From Actinomycetota bacterium (GTDB lineage: Bacteria > Actinomycetota > Actinomycetes > Actinomycetales > Dermatophilaceae), in the NCBI GenBank assembly GCA_020161815.1, contig JAIUOP010000004.1:62001-126000 (forward strand): a stretch of DNA of 64,000 nt, written 5' to 3'. Below are positions 62,026 through 64,000 of the stretch, one piece after another (position 1 is the stretch's first letter; each line of letters starts with the position of its first letter). Below the pieces are notes generated by a model, which worked only from the letters and a program-made list of their open reading frames with translations, was not told the origin of the DNA and did no database searches. A program made the position numbers and the translations under genes.

Positions 62026-62976
62026 TCAGCCCTGGGAGAGCAGCGAACGGACGAAGAACATGGTGTTGGCGGGGCGCTCGGCCATCCGGCGCATGAGGTA
62101 GCCGTACCACTCGTCCCCGAAGGGCACGTAGACCCGCATCTGGTGGCCGCGGTCGGCGATGCGCACCTGTTCGGCGGGCCGCACCCCGAAGAGCATCTGG
62201 AACTCGTAGCTGTCCGGGGAGCGACCCTGCCGGCCGGCCAGCGCCTGGGCGATGTCGATGAGGCGCGGGTCGTGGCTGGCGACCATCGGATAGCCCTCAC
62301 CGGCCATGAGCACCTTGAGGCCGCGCACGTAGGAGAGGTCCACGTCGTCCTGGTCCTGGTAGGCCACGCTCTGCGGCTCCTTGTAGGCGCCCTTGCACAG
62401 GCGGACCCGACTGCCGGCCGTGGCGAGGTCACGGCAGTCGCCGAGGGTGCGACGGAGGTAGGACTGGAGCACGGCGCCGACCCAGGGGAAGTCCGCGCGC
62501 AACGCGTGCAGGGCGGCCAGGGTGCGGTCGGTCGTCGTGTGGTCCTCCATGTCGAGGGTCACCGTCGTGCCGGCGCGCTCGGCGGCCTGGCAGATGTCGC
62601 GGGCGAGGTCGAGGGCGATCGCCTGGCCGTCGCCGGGAAGCGCCTGCCCCAGGGCGCTCAGCTTGAGGCTGACCTCGGCGGCACCGAAGCGGGTGAGCCC
62701 CTCGTCCGCGAGCGCGTCGAGGAGGGCGACGTAGGTGTCCCGGGTGTGCTCGGCCTGGGCACGGTCGGTCGTGTCCTCGCCGAGGAAGTCCAGGGTCGCG
62801 AGCCGGTTGGTCGCCGCCAGCTCACGGGTCGCGGCGACCGCGTCCGGCACACCGGTGCCGGGGACGTAGCGGGCGACGACGGCCCGACTGACCGGGGCCT
62901 TCTCGATCGTGTTCCTGACGAGATCGGACTTGGAGAGCCCGAGCAGGGCTCCTCGCAGCAGGTCACTGGCTTCCAC
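62026..62976 (-). CDS. proline dehydrogenase
   Basis: 316 aa flavoenzyme of the PutA-type TIM barrel, oxidising proline to pyrroline-5-carboxylate. Features: AAEVSLKLSALGQALPGD, VTLDMEDHTTTDRTL, QSYLRRTLGDC, RLCKGAYKEPQ, YEFQMLFGVRPAEQ and VYVPFGDEWYGYLMRRMAER. It is a monofunctional enzyme without the P5C dehydrogenase domain. GTG start; TAGCGT lies eight bases upstream, so it is probably leaderless. Its opposite, proC, is next door. Confidence 0.92.
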   Translation of the reverse strand: MEASDLLRGALLGLSKSDLVRNTIEKAPVSRAVVARYVPGTGVPDAVAATRELAATNRLATLDFLGEDTTDRAQAEHTRDTYVALLDALADEGLTRFGAAEVSLKLSALGQALPGDGQAIALDLARDICQAAERAGTTVTLDMEDHTTTDRTLAALHALRADFPWVGAVLQSYLRRTLGDCRDLATAGSRVRLCKGAYKEPQSVAYQDQDDVDLSYVRGLKVLMAGEGYPMVASHDPRLIDIAQALAGRQGRSPDSYEFQMLFGVRPAEQVRIADRGHQMRVYVPFGDEWYGYLMRRMAERPANTMFFVRSLLSQG

Positions 62977-63045
62977 GCCTGGTCACGCTACCGCCGCGGG
63001 AGGCCCGGCGGGCTCACGCGTTGCGAGCGGGGCGACGCGGTGAGC

Positions 63046-63780
63046 TCAGGCGGTGCGGCGGCGCAGGGTGAGCGAGCCGAGGACGAGCGAGACGACGATC
63101 CACGCACCCATGACGAGGAAGTCAGTCCCGACGCTCGGGGAGGCGTTGGCCGTGACCTCCTTCATGGCGTCGACGGCATACGACAGGGGCAGCCAGTCGG
63201 AGATGGTCGACAGCGCCGACGGCATCTGGTCGCGCGGCACGAGCAGCCCGCAGAGCAGGAACTGCGGGAGCACGAACGCCGGCATGAACTGCACCGCCTG
63301 GAACTCGGTGCGGGCGAAGCCACTGGCGAGCAGGCCGAGCGCGGTGCCGAGGAGGGCGTCCAGCAGGGCGATGGCGGTGAGGATCCAGACCGGGCCGGCG
63401 ATGTCGAGTCCGCACACCCAGACCGCGAAGGCGGTGGCGACGACCGACTGGGCGATGGCGACCAGGCCGAAGGCGATCGCATAGCCCACCATGAGGTCGC
63501 CCTTGCCGAGCGGGGTGGTCATCAGCCGCTCGAGGGTGCCGCTGGTGCGCTCCCGCAGGGTGGAGACCGACGTGACGATGAACATGATGACGAACGGGAA
63601 GACGCCGAGCAGCGAGGCCCCGATCCGGTCGAACACCGGCGTGGGCGAGTCGGCGAAGACCCAGGCGAGGAGCCCGAGGAGCACGCAGGGCACGACGAGC
63701 ATGAGGGCCACGGTGCGGTGGTCGTGCCTGAGCTGGCGCAGGATCCGCCCGGCGGTGGCGAGGGTGATGCGGGGGTTCAT
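63046..63780 (-). CDS. ABC-2 type transporter permease
   Basis: 244 aa with six helices, ABC-2 exporter family. The motif TLRERTSGTLERLMTTPLGKGDLMVGY in the first cytoplasmic loop (shown in part in homologues as ERxxGTLExLLxTPL) and FMPAFVLPQFLLCGLLVPRDQMP near the end are typical. It pairs with the ATP-binding protein upstream by an ATGA overlap. Substrate unknown; drug or lipid export is common for the family. Confidence 0.9.
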   Translation of the reverse strand: MNPRITLATAGRILRQLRHDHRTVALMLVVPCVLLGLLAWVFADSPTPVFDRIGASLLGVFPFVIMFIVTSVSTLRERTSGTLERLMTTPLGKGDLMVGYAIAFGLVAIAQSVVATAFAVWVCGLDIAGPVWILTAIALLDALLGTALGLLASGFARTEFQAVQFMPAFVLPQFLLCGLLVPRDQMPSALSTISDWLPLSYAVDAMKEVTANASPSVGTDFLVMGAWIVVSLVLGSLTLRRRTA

Positions 63781-64000
63781 GCCGCACCTCCGGCGGCGTC
63801 CTCAGCGGACCCGGCATTCGCCGCGTCGATGAGGGCAAGGAAGGCGGCCTCGGCGTCGGAGGTGCCGGTGCGCTCGAGCAGCTCCGGCAGCGAGGAGTCG
63901 CTGAGGATCTCCCCTGCCCGGATGAGCAGGAGCCGGTCGCAGCGGGTGGCCTCGTCCATCACGTGGCTGGAGACGAGCACGGTCCGTCCCTGCGCGCTCA
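63777..64000 (-). CDS. ABC transporter ATP-binding protein, N-terminus beyond window
   Basis: Only the last ~74 residues are present; the frame is open to the right edge. The H-loop region TVLVSSHVMDEATRCDRLLLIRAGEIL and the C-terminal accessory segment SDSSLPELLERTG are visible, typical of ABC-2 exporter ATPases (DrrA-like). Walker A and the signature motif lie outside. Overlaps the permease by four bases. Confidence 0.88.
   Translation of the reverse strand, partial: SAQGRTVLVSSHVMDEATRCDRLLLIRAGEILSDSSLPELLERTGTSDAEAAFLALIDAANAGSAEDAAGGAA

Larger units (their letters stand above)
895..63185. repeat. dispersed enriched heptamer GGCATAC / GTATGCC
   Basis: About 53 copies counted by eye over both strands, spread through genes and gaps (for example 899, 2345, 7635, 11073, 20016, 24931, 33309, 40022, 48753, 53583, 61968, 63175). 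A base composition near 70% GC would give only about 6-7. Copies in genes fall in several frames: as G-TAT-GCC (Tyr-Ala), GGC-ATA-C (rare Ile codon ATA), GT-ATG-CC, and G-GCA-TAC. Often extended to CACGGCATACG. Confidence 0.7.

Noticed and set aside
1..64000. CRISPR arrays, tRNA or rRNA genes, complete insertion sequences
   Set aside because: No regularly spaced direct repeats, cloverleaf patterns, rRNA sequence or intact transposase were found on reading both strands.

Overview
This is a GC-rich chromosomal segment from an actinobacterium. The evidence is mycothione reductase, a deazaflavin (F420)-type oxidoreductase, a complete menaquinone gene set, an actinobacterial Rex, the tiny ribosomal protein bS22 and many leaderless genes with TAnnnT -10 boxes. 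A member of Micrococcales (for example Intrasporangiaceae) is plausible, but that placement is inference.

Layout. 1-16066 (minus strand) is a complete, tightly overlapping nuoA-N operon for respiratory complex I; nuoN is cut by the window edge. 16067-16600 is its control region, with a predicted Rex operator and a large inverted repeat. 16601-41321 holds the menaquinone genes menG, menF, menJ, menD, menC, menB, menE and menA, scattered among other genes. Between menD and menC lie an ESX-like small protein with a hydrolase, mycothione reductase, and a tight minus-strand run of uncharacterised enzymes (VOC, deazaflavin oxidoreductase, menC, double VOC, ATP-grasp ligase, cyanophycinase-like protein, esterase, M20 peptidase). 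34303-37345 is a decayed mobile island: a pRiA4b-associated protein, a NYN-domain protein and an in-frame chimera of broken hsdR and integrase genes.

41453-46400 is the system II cytochrome c maturation set (ccsB, resB, ccdA, a thioredoxin-like lipoprotein). 46455-53900 holds haem synthesis (hemL, hemB, cobA-hemD, hemC, hemA) led by rex. 53967-61751 has the gene order known around Mycobacterium tuberculosis proC-hemB: glutaredoxin-like protein, acyltransferase, epimerase, bS22, excisionase-type HTH protein, proC; acuC, a trkA-like gene and an acetyltransferase are inserted. The right end carries proline dehydrogenase and an ABC-2 exporter, cut by the window edge.

Together the genes describe one respiratory module: complex I passes electrons to menaquinone, haem and cytochrome c genes build the downstream chain, and Rex, an NADH/NAD+ sensor, probably links them through operators before nuoA and rex.

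Two genome-scale signals stand out. One is a family of 59-60 bp palindromic repeats bounded by TCGA, several sitting inside menD and menE. The other is a strongly enriched heptamer, GGCATAC/GTATGCC, kept in different reading frames even at the cost of rare codons.
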